From Pyrocephalus nanus (Eukaryota; Chordata; Aves; Passeriformes; Tyrannidae): 64,000 nt of DNA. Position numbers and translations under genes: made by a program. Of the stretch, positions 12,496 to 25,930 are shown piece after piece; positions within the stretch are counted from its first letter, which is position 1; the number at the start of each line of letters is the position of its first letter. The stretch covers positions 32,996,145 to 33,060,144 of the forward strand of contig CM076266.1 in assembly GCA_038380795.1 (NCBI GenBank), in the 5' to 3' direction. A model generated the notes under the pieces. That model made no database searches. It had not been told where the DNA came from and saw only the letters and a list, made by a program, of their open reading frames with translations.

Positions 12496-15400
12496 ACTAA
12501 GCAATCTCCAGCTGCTGTCCAGGCAAAGAGCTGATTAGTTAGATAATTCCCTCCAAGTTTTTAGGAAGGGCAGTCTTGAGGTCTTGATTTCAAGGACAGA
12601 CCAACAGTTTTTTTCATAGGTTTATAGGATGCTATTCCTTAATAATAGTGTAAATAGAGCAGAGTTAAGAAGCCTTTCCATTTTGAAGTTTGGGCTCAAA
12701 ACAGAATTTTTTTTTTCTTTTTTGAATACTGATAATATTGCAGGCATGAAAGGATTTTACTCTTCTAGTCCCTAGACAAAAACTAAAATCTGTCTTTAAA
12801 GTAACTACGAACAGGGTAGACCAAAGCAGGACAGAAAGACATATCTCTCAGACACTGTTTCTATTCTAAAAATACCCATCACTTATGCCAGCCCAGAAAA
12901 GAATCACATATGAGGCAAGTTATGAAATGTGAATAATCCCATGTAAATCATCTAAATGCATGACTATATAACCAACAAACATGACCTGTGTTAACACTGG
13001 CTGGCACCTTTTCAGAGGCTTCAGGAAACAACAAGGACTAAGGAGAGTAAGAGGAAAGAAGTGCTGGCTGAGCGATGCACCTGCTCCCTTCCTTTCCCTT
13101 ACCATTTTGCATAGAAAAATTTGCACAGTTACAACTCTTTAAGTGCACATTAAACTTATGCCCTTTTACACTGACATGACTCTAAAGACATTATAGTGGA
13201 TGTAAAATACTATACTACTATTCAGGAGCATTTCTGCAGTACCAGACGGTGAAAAGGAGCCCTTGAACAGTTAGGAATTTGACTTTATATCTCTAACTTT
13301 ACAACTTATTTAGCTGTGATTTTCATTTCCCTATGTATGATAAAAACACAGTGATGAGACTTGTTAGGAGAGCATGTTTAAGTAAAAACACCTACTAATT
13401 TTCACATATGTGCTGAAATACACAATTTACATAAATTTATAAACACAAATACTTATATATGGGTACATATATAATTGGTATACATAGAGATATGAACAGT
13501 ATACATATGTATATAAAACCTCTTAAGAATACAAATTACCAAGTGGGTATAAGGGGAAAACTCTTACTCACACCAGAAATCCCAGAATCAATTCTTGAAG
13601 TAATGGTAGTGTAAGTTCTGCTTCACACTGAAGCAGTGAACAAAAGTTTGAACTGTTTCAACTGAGCCTGAAAGATGCTTATTCATCAGTTCGTTGCAAA
13701 CGGCTCATTTAATTCAACCTCAGAGGCATTCACTCTCCACTTTTCAACCTCAGAAAGCAGTAACCTAGCTAAGGAGGTTAGATGCAGTATCATCAGCTCA
13801 GATCAAATATATGCCAATGAACAGCTGAGACTTAAATTTATGCCCAGCACGGTTACACGGACATGAAAATGAACAGTAGATATAATCGGTTTCAGCTAGG
13901 TTATGTATTTTTGCTTCTTCTTGAAGAGTTTCAGAGTGACAAATACTGAACAAAAAACCTGAAATTAAAATAAACCATGGAAAAATTAATCTAGCTGCCA
14001 AGAAGAACTGACTCAGGTTCCATGACAAACACGATACATATTCAAAATTAACTTTAAAAATGCTTCTAAATTCAACTAATGTGCTATAAAATGACAAATG
14101 TATATATTATATGCACCAATTATAAAACATTGCAGCAAGTATTAACTACATGCACAGACCTTATGAGCTCCTTGGGAGCAGGACAGTGGACTAAATAAAG
14201 CAATCTTGAAATTCACAGACATTGCATTTTCCCTGAACTAAAAGAGGGAGTGAGGCGTTCAGGGGGTTCTGACATTTTTTTTCTGAATGAGAGAGAAAAA
14301 ATTACAGCAGATACTTTGAGAATTGGTAGATGTAGTCTAGAAGCAGAATATTTACCAGAAAATTAAACCTACCAAAATCTCACAATATCTGCTTTTATCA
14401 GAGACTCACCTATTTCCAGAAAGATGACAACCACTTACAAATCCATTTCCACAAGAAAATTATAAAAATCCTTCTGACGTGCAATGCTCGGTATTCAGTA
14501 TTTGTCCCCAGCAGACACTGTTGTTAAACAAAATGGGAAGCAGTCTTCAAAGCATCCAGACAGAAAAGCAAATCCTAGTCTCCCTGTAAATCCTGCAAAA
14601 ATACATCTCGTTCACTTGTGTGGATCTCTTTATTGCAGTTGACATGGGCTTGCCCAGGGGACTAACTTGTTGTTCCATAAAGATCCTTAAATAGGCACTA
14701 CTGATGAAACATTTAATCCAAGCCCTGGTATCAAATGGCTGCTATTGCCAGTGACAGTGATAGAAAAATCTATTTGCCAATTAAATAACTGCATGCAAAG
14801 CTATGACTGTTTATTATACCTTTTAACATAGTTCAGCTGGTTTGGATCGTATCCAGTGAGCTTCATATTTTACAAAAACTGCATTCCATATAACTTATAA
14901 GCAACATGCTTTAAGCCTTCGTTTTTTAAATACACCTTTTCACTCATGTTGTTATGAAGTGTTTGCTTGGGCAGGGGAATACATTTTACACAGAAATGCC
15001 ACTTATATCATTCAGCTATACATATATATTGCATTGGACCTCTCTGTGTTGATAATGAAATTATGATTTATGTTTAGAATATAAGACCATATTTTAGTTG
15101 TTGGAAAAAAATCCCCACTTCACAAACTTGCTGTGTTTACTTTAAATGCTACGGATGTAAAAAGCTGCTCATTTTTTTTGTAAAACTAAAGGAATACATT
15201 TTGATCCCATGAGTCTAATAAAACTCTGTATAAACATAACAATAGGGAAAGCAAAGATGAATAGTTGAGATGAGCACTTAAGCCCTGGGCTTCATTTCAG
15301 TTGGACTTCTACTATGCCAGGAAACAAGAAAACAAGTGAAGGGGCAGTAATTAAAAGGGATTTAAGATTAGTGGCAGTGCTACACCCACGTGTGGAACAC

Positions 15401-16270
15401 CACTAAAATAGGATACAGCACTCAGTTTGACAAGGCTGTAATTTAATAAAGGTTATAAAGGTGTAAATTGCAGCTCAGAAAAGTCATCTTTGCTGAGAGC
15501 AGCTTAAGCATATGCTTAACTTGAAGTAACCATATCTTAACATGTGCTTTACGTCAAGCATGAATATACATCTTTGGGACGTAGACTGTATTTTTGTTTC
15601 AATTTAGTATGAGGGAAAAAATGAAGTCATGCTAATATATAAAATAGTATTGAATAAAAATGAGCTAAAAATACTGGAAACTGCAGAATATACAGCTGAA
15701 ATTAATCCCTTTCCATAAGTAGTGAAAAAGACAAAGTTGAGATTTTCTTTTCTTTTAATCACAGGAAATTTTTTTCCCCCTTGATCTTAAAAAAAATTAC
15801 CAAATGTAAGTTAGTACCTTGCTCCTATTCCCCACTGCCATAAATTAAGTATAAATTAGGAAGAAAGATTACACTTCATGTTTCAGAATGAACATTGATG
15901 CTTCTGCACTTTGTATTAAGATTTAAGTTACTATCTGCGATTTTAACTTTGTAACTACTTTGTTAGGATAAGTTGTAGTTTCTACTGTATCGATTTCTGG
16001 AGAAAATATTTCTATCTCTATCAGATCAGAATAATATAATCTATGAAAAGCATTATTTCAAATTTCACATTTAAGCATTATTCAAGGAAATTATTTATGA
16101 ATTTCAGTAACCCTTTTAAAGTACATAGGCTGAAATCGGGTAGGAAGCTTCACTTGGAGACTTTCTGTGAGGTAAATCAACTAATTTCAGCATGCTGCTC
16201 TACCATAGCTTCATGAGAACACAAACTGTAGTGTTATCTTTAACTGCATTAAATTTAGCCTCTAAAGTAC
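12496..16270. other. unassigned unique AT-rich sequence
   Basis: No gene or transposon is recognised. A TA/CA-rich patch lies at about 13430-13520. All frames are short. Confidence 0.5.
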
Positions 16271-16287
16271 AAAAAAAAAAAAAAAAA
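16271..16287. repeat. poly-A homopolymer (17 A)
   Basis: A pure A run followed by TCAAACCCAAAACAACAACC. No retroposed body is visible upstream. Confidence 0.85.
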
Positions 16288-17177
16288 TCAAACCCAAAAC
16301 AACAACCAACTGTTTGTCTAGCAAATAATGTTATGTCACATTGCAATATCTCTCTTCCTATACCTTATGGCTATTTATATGGGAAAAAGTCCAGACTGTC
16401 AGTGCTTAAAAACTACATTTGAGCCTCCTTACTTCCTTTATTTCTCCCTGCTGGGCAGAAATTTTTAATCACAGAAATACCTCCTGTAACTCCATCTCAT
16501 ATCCAACCTAGTTATACTCAAATTCAAGCACAATCACTTTGTTGTACAAATACCTTCTGAGCAGACCCAACTGGAACCCCTTAGGTTCGCATCTAAGCAA
16601 CACATTTTTGTGAAGGATACGAGAAGACAGGAGGATCTGCAGAGACATTGAGACCCCAGTCCTGAAAACATGGGGGTTTGGGTTTCACAGTATGCAGGTG
16701 AGTGCCACCTCTGAGAGACTGCAGGTGCTCTCAGGTGCTTCCTCCTCTGCACTAGACCACAGCCAGAATGCACAAGCGGCAGGAAAAAAACTATTTCCTA
16801 ACTTCCCTAAAGAAAGGTAAATTTTAATTTAAAAAAAAATTTCTATTTTTTTTTTGTAGTTTTGAATGAGACATTTTTGTGATAAATATTCATCAGAATC
16901 TCACTTAACATTTTAGACTTTTTAGCACATTTCTTTAATGAGCTCAGCTCCAACTCACATTTATCAAACACTTTGGGAATTTCTTATCTGTTGTTTTCAA
17001 AGTTTCTCTTTCAAATACATATCAGCAATCATCAAAACTTTTATTTAATTCTTCTAGGATTCTGATCTCTAGCATCTACAGTTATACTCATTTATTAGTG
17101 CATAAAATATCTTTAAATGTGCCAAATCTATCTGAATAAATATACTTCAACATAATTAGCAATGCATAAACTATTCC

Positions 17178-17193
17178 TTTTTTTTTTTTTTTT
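17178..17193. repeat. poly-T homopolymer (16 T)
   Basis: A pure T run in AT-rich unique sequence, with no associated element. Confidence 0.85.
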
Positions 17194-18530
17194 GATGTAT
17201 CACAATGAATACATTGGCTTTAACATCTATTCTCTTGATCAGTCGTTTTGAGGTGGTCTACTTTTGTTTTCCTGACTTTCACAAACATGCTTGCAGCCAG
17301 TAAGAGACTCTTCACTATGATTAATGGCCTCCCATTGGGTATACAGAAAATTTCCCAGCCTGGTTCCCTTGAGAATGCTCCACTACATGGATTTCTACGC
17401 AAAGCTAGATTAAAAGAGGAGGAGCAAGAGCTATAGTCCACCTACCCCACAGCCATCAATTATATACAGTTATAAATCAAAGTTTTCAGCCAGAACAAAG
17501 CCTAGTGTGGCAAACAAACAAGGGCGTTCACAGCAAATTGTTTTGAAGCAGAATAAAACTCTTGATAGAAACAATGGGGCAAGCAAAGCCACTGTCAATA
17601 TCACTATAAAGTTCCGTTGATTTATTAAGAATTTGACACAGTGTATCCAATTACTGCTGAATTAACTTAAACAGAAAGCAGCAAGTGGAAAAATAAGCAA
17701 GGAGACGGGTTTCTCTTTTGAAAGGAAAAAAATCATGCAATTCTATATCATAGTTAATTGAAGACAGTAACATGAATCATAAAGTATCTGTACTTTAACT
17801 CCCTGTATTTGTGTTTCTTGGCTTTTGGTTTTAAGCTCTCTCTTTTACGAAACGCTGGTATGTCTATCTCATCCATATTTCATCTCCGGTCTGTTTGTTT
17901 TCCTGGCTATTTCTGCCTCTATGCCATAGATGATTTTGATCGGTTTGGATATTTTTAAATACCCTTCACACACAATCTGCTTTCAAAGAAGACAGCAGAA
18001 AAAACCACTAGGGGACATGGAGACAAAAGACTGTTAGCATCACTCCTCACATGTATCTTCCCTTCTGGGCAACGTGAATTATCTACAAGGAGTTAGGTCC
18101 CCTTTTTTTCCGACATTTAAAACTCCACTTTCTGATACACAGCAATTTTTGGAAAGCCAAAGAATATAGCCAAAATCAGTCAAAATGCAAGTAAGCTCCA
18201 GCCAAAAAACAGTTGATATTTGCTATTGCACCCAGTCCTCACTGCAGAATATATTTCACATAGACTTTGTCTCCCTCTGAAGAAAGAGATGCTTGAGAAG
18301 AGTGCTCAGTCAATTTTCAGCAAGTGAAAAATTAAATTTTTACAACTCTGACTAAAGCTGCACAGCCAAAGGCAAAAGCCTTTAGGATGACTGCGCTTTC
18401 CTGTGAGACAAACCTTGTCCTACACCACATTTTCCCCAGTGCCTCCTTGTGCTACACTGCTCCAGCACCCTAAATTTGGAGTTAGATGGAGATCTTGCAC
18501 CTCTGACCAAGTATGGTCACACTTGAAATA

Positions 18531-18640
18531 TAGAATCATAGAACAGAATCATTTTGATTGAAAAAGACCTTTAATATCAAGTCCGTTAACCGAGCACTGC
18601 CAAATCCACCACTAAATCTTGTCCCAAAGTAGGACAAATG
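18531..18640 (-). mobile_element. CR1 LINE 3' end, truncated
   Basis: Begins with ATAGAATCATAGAA, the complement of the CR1 terminal octamer repeat. It continues with a degraded TTTGATTGAAAAAGACCTTT, then TCAAGTCCGTTAACCGAGCA and CTGCCAAATCCACCACTAAA. These match in order the 3' untranslated end of avian CR1 read on the minus strand. It fades after about 18640, so only the last 100 or so bases of the LINE were inserted or survive. There is no coding capacity. Confidence 0.85.
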
Positions 18641-19020
18641 CACAGATGTTCAGACCTACGTTAATGCACACACAAGCTCCTGTTTTCTCTGCAAAGATCT
18701 ATTAAAAAATGCCCAGTGCATTCAGAATAGTATAAAGGCACCATCCACCATAGGCTGAAGGATTCCTATGGGCCATGCAAAGACTTCTAAGACACCCAGC
18801 CCCATGACTGACAGGCATCAAGGAGTGTCACTCCTTCTTCACAGGAAAAGGGCTTTCCAAGGAAGAATTCCTGAAAAATCTAGAATGTGGTGGGATCCCT
18901 ATTCTGTGCACTGGGGCATGGCAAGGGCTGATGACTACGGCAAGGCAGATGTTCCAGATTACTCATGCAACACACAGTATACTGGACACCTTAACATATC
19001 AACATGTGGGAGGGTGAGAT

Positions 19021-19235
19021 TGGACTGTAAGAGGCCATCTCATCCCAGGACAGGATAAACTACATCAGCACTGCTCTTGACAGACTTGTTTTTAAATACT
19101 TCTAGTGATGGGAAGTTCATATATAGCAGCCTTCTCCAAAGCTTTATTATCTGTACCATCAGAAGGGTTTTCTAATCTTTCTGTCATTGTTTTCATCTTC
19201 TAATTACTCCTATTCAAGTTATTCCTGTCTTTGCA
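19021..19235 (-). mobile_element. ancient CR1 (L3-like) 3' fragment
   Basis: Contains ordered, diverged matches to an old CR1 3' region read on the minus strand: GGACTGTAAGAGGCCATCTC, CTCTTGACAGACTTGTTTTT with AAATACTTCTAGTGATGGGA, GCCTTCTCCAAAGCTTTATT, then a decayed 'cagttaggaagtttttcctaatgt' segment (CAGAAGGGTTTTCTAATCTT). Divergence is much higher than in the CR1 copies with intact octamers, so this is an older insertion. No open frame survives. Confidence 0.7.
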
Positions 19236-22200
19236 GCACTGCCACATAGAATCCATAACTGTGGTACCTTTCACAGAAGCAGCTCAAAGGCATGATGCAC
19301 AAAAACTAAAGTATAACGCAGTCTGTAAACTTCCTGTCCAAGTAAAGCCGTGGTGAGAAACATGGGCCATCCCCTCAAGGGCCACTGAGAAATTCCCAGT
19401 AAAAATCCAGAACAGCTAAGTGTGCTTAGTGTCTTGCTGGTTTGTAACATACATATAAACTATATTCGTTATTAATTAATGAGGCTTTTTTCCTTCATCT
19501 TTTTTTTTTCCTTTTTCCTTTATGGGGATAAATGACTGGCAAATACAGTGTAGAAGCGACATGATCTTTGGAGCTCTAAGCCAGCTCTGCTGCTAGCTCT
19601 ATACCAGTTAATTCAAAATACCTAAGTCTACATCCTTCAGCAACCAAATCAAACTGCTGAAGATCAGTTTCTAAAAAAACAGGACCAATTAGTATGTTTG
19701 AATTTTCTGTCTCCTAGGTGTGTTCATACTTGATAAACCTTCTCAGTTTTCTTGTCCAATGATAACTTTTCTATCAGATTCCCAGGGGCTTGCAAGCATG
19801 CATAGTTTAACATTTGTGAGCATGAAAAAAAACAGCACTCATCACCTTTTATCACAAGGTTTTTTTCCAGATTTCTTAATTTGGGGAAGAAGAAAAAGAT
19901 GTCCATACAAGAGGTTTTTTAGAGATACTCTTCTAGTGTTAGCATAAATTATCCTCCTGGGAACATGATTTTTCCTGGCAAGACTACCTTCAAATAATAA
20001 TAACAAAATTTGGTATCCACAGGTTCATGATCCATACATTCACATTAGTGGACCACTTTTCCTATGTATTTCCAAATTAATAAAAGAGAACTTTGCCAAA
20101 ATACATACAAGAACACAAGAGAGTGGTATTTTGCTTTTTCAGTTTCTAATGTCAAATTCTGTCTTTTCTTAAACAGTAACAAAGGTTTAAGAAAAACAAC
20201 TTCATCTCACTTGTGGCCTGTACAGTAAGCAGACATTGTTTCCATTTTTCACACTGTAAAGCTATTTGGGAATGGCAGATGTCTTACATGATCCTCAAAA
20301 CAATGGAACTACTAACTCATGACCCTCAGACACAAAGAAGATCCACGAGCCCTATTGCACTAACTCATGCTGAGAGGAAACTCTACAGCCAGTGCTGAGA
20401 AACTCGACTGGATTCAACGTTTCCTTCACGACATCTGAAAACACCACCATGGTAGAAGTTTTAACTGCATTATCCTGGTACTGCTGAGTCTGAAGTTTCA
20501 CCTACTAACTTTTTCCATGTCACTTCCATAAAGCCTTCCCCAAGCATCCCATAACTAGTCCTGTATAATCTCGAACTGCTCTTCCTGTGAACCCCCTAAA
20601 GCACCCCATACCCTTAGGCTGGAGCTCCTGCAGTCCCACAGGTGCTCTAGCATTGATTTATATTGAGATATATCACACCTGGATCACAAGGATGAACCTC
20701 TCCTCGAACAGCCCAGGGTGGTGCCCATACAAGGTGTCTCATCCTCCAAGTCCATCATTTGGGTTCCTACCTGCCCTTGTGCCCCCTAAGCCTTTGATGG
20801 GCTGAGGACTTCTAGGATGGGCCCGGGAGCAGCTGGCAGGGTAATATTTGGGTTCTACCCTTGCCATTGTCTCTTAGTGCTCCCTTGTGAGAGTGCTGAC
20901 CAACTTTTAAGACCTAAGCTAACATGTAGTATCCAGATTCATGCTTACTTTCTTCAGGAACATGCTTTAACAAGTAATGCCCCCTCTAAATTGCTCCTCT
21001 AAATTCACAGACAATACATATCAATAAATCTACTCACATACCTAAAAGTCTGCAAAATAAACGTTTCGCTGCTCTTCAGAAATATTTTGAAATTAAGAAA
21101 TTCCATAATCAAGAGCCACAGCCACTCACAAAAGACCTCTACAATGACAGTTTAGGTGGTGCACATGTACACACTCCATTTAGGTTAAAAACGTCCGGTA
21201 AATAAGTAGATTTCAGTTTCAAACTTCCAAGGAATCATGAGATAAAAAGCGAAAAATACAATCAAAAATGCTAATATGTCAACTTCTAAGATGCCCATCT
21301 AACTCCCTTTAAATCAGTTTCACATCTAAGTAATACACAGTTGCTGATAGAGGTAAATTACTCGTTTTGAAGATGACATTACAGGTATGATTCAACATAC
21401 TTAAAAGTAGCTTAAGAACTGTATGTACTACTGCTTTATTGCTCTCTTTCTCACAAACTTCTGCCCCCTTTCCTGTATCATTTGACACACACTCTTATTA
21501 CATCTTGAGCTTTGGACAATATGTGCCTTAAGGGCAAGGGCATTATAGCATATTGCTTGTAGAAAATCCATTCCAATCCAAAGGAGATCCAAGCCGACAG
21601 AAGCTTGTAGCTGCTTCTGATACCTGCTAAATACTAAGAATTAAAATAAAAATAAAAATATTAAGAATAAAACTAAAACTGCTTTCACAGCTCAGTAGTA
21701 TTTGTGTGTTCAAATTTAAACCCAATATCTACTGGTCCACAGCTAGTTCTTGGTGTTGGGCAAATTCAGGCCCAGTGGAAGAAGAGAAGTTGGCACAAAT
21801 GTGATAAGAAAGAAAGGACTGGGTGGAAGGAAAAATTTGCGGTTTTTTTCAAAAAGCTGAATGTATAATCCTCACAGTAGACTTGTGGTTAGGTGCATTG
21901 TGACAGCAGCCAATTACCTCCTTTCTTTAAGGCTCATCCTGCAGCTCCTCCAACAGGAGGGCACCCTTCATCCTCCTGGTTAGATGTTTAGTGCAGGAGG
22001 CTCCAGGAAGATGCCTGACACAGTAGATATGGAAAGCCTAAGCCATACATTCCTTTCATTGAGTAGATATAACAGATTTTTACTTGTAAGGACAATAATT
22101 GTACAGACACACTTAACTCATCATTGAAAATTATAGTCATAATTTGATTATTTTTATTTACAAATTATTATGGAAACAAAAAAAAAAAGCACGTATCTAA

Positions 22201-24545
22201 TCCTAATAACAACAGGCTCAAGGTCATGCAGAAAAATATATTTATCACCATAAAAATGGAGGCAATAATAAAGACACAATTTTCTGTATGAACTTTGTGA
22301 ATGGATCTAAAAAGAGCAGATGGAGTAAAAACCTTCCTTTCACTCACTATATGAAGTTATGCCTGAACCATACAATATTAAGGTAGACATTATTTGTAGA
22401 TGCAAAATTACTTTTGGAAGGGGTCACAAATTCAAAGACAGCGCCTCAGCTTAGCCTGAAAGTGTTGCTTTTTAAATGTTTGTTTCGTGCACATTTACCA
22501 CAGTTCATTTCAGCTGAACAGAACCCCCATGTTTATGATTTTTGCCTACAAGAATATTAAATTTCTGCACATCTGTCTTCTCTCTAGGGGTTTCTCCAGG
22601 GAATATAATAGTCTATTTGTTTTTCTATTGATCTTGTATCTAAATACTGTTTTCTCCTTTCAGAAAAAAAAAGAGAGCTGCCAAAGAATCAGTAGTGTCA
22701 CTGTGAAAATGTTTTTCTTAGCTGGATGAAATGATGGCAGAGCAAGATTGGGAAAAAATATTTTTCAAATCTGTTTTAATAAGCGTACTTCCAGATATGG
22801 ATATGCTAGATATTGGTCTAGGCATGCCCCAGGCCTACGATCCATCTTTCATCCTTTTTACCAATTTCAGACTGACAGCTAAATTAGCTCATGGAAAAGG
22901 CTCCCGTAGGCAGTAACCAATAACCTGCCATCCAAGGTAAGTTGCAACAGCGAGAGGCATAGGAAAAAAAATGGAGATAAAAAGCTGATTTACATCAGTC
23001 AATAAAGAAAAAATGAGAACACAAAAAGGATCAAATTCTAAAAGAAATTAAATAAAATTAAGCCATGCTGGAAAGAGAAATAAAAATTGTTATTTAATGT
23101 TGTATTAAGCAATAGGCATAGACTGACCTCTTAAGACATGACTAGCCAGTCTTGGAGCTTCTGTAGTTAGTAAACCAAATAAGTATACAAATATATAACT
23201 GCAAATGGAATAGTTTTCTCTACCTATAATATTTAGGCTTACTACTACCTAGTTACTGAGATGTGTTCATCGGGAGACAATAGCTGGTCATAGAATGCAA
23301 GATATCAACAACCTTTTGAAACACAAAGCTTATTTCTTCTCAGGCAAAATAAAATCCTCAGCATGGGAGTGTTCACATTACAGTGCTAATAGTGCACATG
23401 TGCTGAATTATTTAAAAAATAATAAAGATACAAGGTATGACATATCTGCCAATTCACTGACAAAGCAGTTTAATATTTGCACAGTATCTATCTGACCACA
23501 TAACTTCAGCTTATTGAAGGTGATGTTTAACATACATATATATATCTTCACAAAAAATAACTGCTGCAAACACCTAGATTAAACTTTTTCTGGAATGGGC
23601 ACTTATATCTGAACTTGCAATTTACTTGCATTTTTGCCATTTTATTCCCTCAGACTCTATAATAGGTAAAGTGCAGTTTAAAACCAACGGCTTTGATATA
23701 GTTAGTGATTTTTTTCCTAGTAGCATTTTCCCCAAATATTATTTATGGTATCATATAACATTAGAATTTATATTTTAAATTATGGTTCAAAATAAGGTGC
23801 AGTACTCCGTTAAGCACTGTCAACAAATTTTCTTTGGTTTCATTGATATATATGTATTTGAATTTCAACAGACAATGCATCAAACCCAAAATGTTAACAC
23901 AGGTATTTGCAAAAACTCCCTTTTTCTTTAGTGGGATGCCACAAAACATGACAAATCCATTTTGTTGCTCACTGCAGCTGTGTATCTGCGTTTGAAAAGC
24001 ACGCCTAAATTAAAGATACAAAGAAATGCCTGGGGTTTCATTGCATTGCAAATGTAAAGAAAGACTGATTTTCTTCAAAGGACATTGATAATAACCTACA
24101 AACAGCAGGTATTTTCTGCTACCAGCATGTAGCTGGCATGTCATGGCTAGTACATCTTTAATCATAATAATAAGTTCTGTGGTAATCATGATAAAATATG
24201 TTTTAACTGACAGTGTTTTTACCTTCCATTGCTACCCTCTACTGAGAATTAGCCAACTTCTTTTCTTTTTGAGCTTCTCTAGCCTTAGCAGTGCATCTCA
24301 CTGAGGCAGCTGTACCACTGGCCCGCCGGGTTACCACTTTAAAAGGTTTGTTTGTTGTCAGCACTTAACTCTTAAATAGCAGTTTAAGTTCTATGGAATT
24401 CAGCAAACTGCTTGGAACAAAGACCATATGTACAAATAACTGGGCTGGAAAAATAAGGGAAATTGCTGTTTCTTTCCCTGCAATAAGCAAGCAGTTCTCT
24501 AATTTCTTTTTCTAAGCAAATAATTTTTTTTTCTGTCACAGTTAA
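19236..24545. other. unassigned unique sequence
   Basis: No gene recognised. A slightly GC-richer patch at about 20560-20900 holds two imperfect copies of an ATTTGGGTTCTACC-type motif. A strong-looking acceptor/donor pair brackets 22664-22936, but all three frames contain stops. A run of A at about 22176-22187 and A-rich sequence near 21640-21675 are simple repeats. Confidence 0.5.
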
Positions 24546-24885
24546 TTCATAGAATCATAGAATGGTTTGGGTTGGAAGGGACCTTAAAGATCATTTAGTT
24601 CCAACATCACTACCATGGACAGAGAGGGACACTTTCCAGTAGATCAGGCTGCTCAAAGCCCCACCTAACCTGGCCTTCTAAACTTCCAGGCAACCTCAAC
24701 TTTTCCAGGCCACTTGTTACAGTGCATCACCACCCTCACAGTAAAGAATTTCTTCCTAATATCTAATTTACACTTAACCTCTTTCCGTTTAGAGCCATCA
24801 CCCCTTGTTCTGTCAGCACATATCCCTGTAAAAAGTCCCTCTCCAGCTTTCTTGTAACCCCTGTAGGTACTGGAATCCCAGAACA
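24546..24885 (-). mobile_element. CR1 LINE 3' fragment
   Basis: Starts with the complement of the CR1 terminal octamers (TCATAGAATCATAGAATGG). It runs through GTTTGGGTTGGAAGGGACCT and TAAAGATCATTTAGTTCCAA, then GGCTGCTCAAAGCCCCACCT, CCACCCTCACAGTAAAGAAT, and GTAAAAAGTCCCTCTCCAGC before fading after GTAGGTACTGGAA. The order and spacing are those of a standard avian CR1 3' UTR and the end of ORF2 on the minus strand. About 340 bp is present, 5'-truncated as usual. The minus-strand open frame over 24665-24910 is part of this element. Confidence 0.95.
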
Positions 24886-25144
24886 AGGTTACCATAGAAA
24901 TTCTCCTCAAAGTTCCATTTTCTTTTGTCTGTATTGTTTGCCATGTAAAACTAGCAGTCCTATAGCAAGATTACCTTTTGTCCTTGACCATTAACATCAC
25001 AAAAGGGTCAGCTACCATCCCCTCCAGCAAACATACCATCCCTCTTGACCTATCTGTTGAGAGTACTCAACTTTTGCAACTCCTAGCATCAAGTAAGAAA
25101 GAACACAGTAGTCTACTGTGAGTTGACACCAGCTTTCAGCATAC

Positions 25145-25326
25145 TCAAGAAAACCTGTTTCTCTTTGAAATGTTGTGGATGCCCTATCCCTGGAAGCATT
25201 CAAGGCCAGGTTGGATGGAGTCTTGGGTAACCTGATCTGGTGAGTGAAATCCTTGCCCATGGTGGGGTGTTGGAACTAGAAAATCTTTAAGGTCCTTCCA
25301 ACTGAAAGCATTCTATGATTCTATGA
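25145..25326 (+). mobile_element. CR1 LINE 3' end, opposite orientation
   Basis: On the plus strand this reads GTTGTGGATGCCCTATCCCT, GGAAGCATTCAAGGCCAGGT, TGGATGGAGTCTTGGGTAAC, CCTTGCCCATGGTGGGGTGT, and ends AGCATTCTATGATTCTATGA. This is the canonical CR1 3' terminus. It belongs to a subfamily similar to the minus-strand copy at 24546-24885, making an inverted pair. The left boundary is soft because the sequence left of about 25165 is diverged. Confidence 0.92.
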
Positions 25327-25382
25327 AATGTCTACTTTTCTTTTAAGACAAAGATGAACACATTAAAGAAACCTTTTGCCCC

Positions 25383-25405
25383 TGCCGATTTAAAAAAAAA
25401 AAAAA
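25383..25405. repeat. short poly-A-rich tract
   Basis: A run of about 14 A within TTTAAAA...TTAGTAG, shortly downstream of the CR1 tail. It is a simple repeat. Confidence 0.6.
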
Positions 25406-25815
25406 TTAGTAGCATAACTAGAAAAACACTGCTGACATTCCACAAAAAAATATGGAAGGGAAGCTAGAGAGAAGTAATTAAAGCTTTTTTAAAGCACAGC
25501 AAAAACTGCCCAGTGAAACATCCTGAACTGGGGAACATCCAGCATTAAAAGCTAAAAACAAAAATAAACTTGATGTTTAATGAGTCTAATAAACTTCCCC
25601 CGGGTCCACGATAAACAAACAAACAGGCAGCTATGAATAAACGCAACCTCTTCCACTAGGCTTGTAGAGGATTACTTGGAAGGGAAAACAGTGGAGCTTG
25701 ACTGTGCAAACCCAAAATTGTTTTCAGTGCAGGAGATAAATCCAGCATGGGCACTGAGCCTCATGCAGCACAAGTATCTGCTCCACAGCCCACTTTAAAA
25801 GTCTCAGACCTCAGC

Positions 25816-25930
25816 TACTGGGTTTGGCTGGGACAGAATTAATTTTCTGGGGCAAAGTTAATTTTTTTAACCACAGCAGCTCATCACAGAAGAGCCCCTG
25901 ATGTGCGGTTTTATTTCTGCTTCTGCAGCT
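25816..25930 (+). mobile_element. 5' fragment of an ERVL-type LTR
   Basis: Starts TACTGGGTTTGGCTGGGACA, GAATTAATTTTCTGG, and goes on through AACCACAGCAGCTCATCACA to a decayed GTGCGGTTTTATTTCTGC. This resembles the first 100 or so bases of the avian ERVL-type LTR seen whole at 2848-3407, and both share the TACTGGGTYTKGCTGG start. The rest of the LTR is missing. The call rests on about 60 well-matched bases. Confidence 0.5.

Noticed and set aside
19556..19615. GGAGCTCTAAGCCAGCTCTG followed by CTGCTAGCTCTATACC, faintly like a MIR head
   Set aside because: The match stops before the diagnostic core, so it is not distinguishable from chance.
22664..22936. Possible 273-nt exon between CTCCTTTCAG and a strong CAAG/GTAAGT donor
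   Set aside because: All three frames contain stops soon after the acceptor, so it is not a coding internal exon. It could only be an exon of a non-coding RNA, and nothing else supports that.
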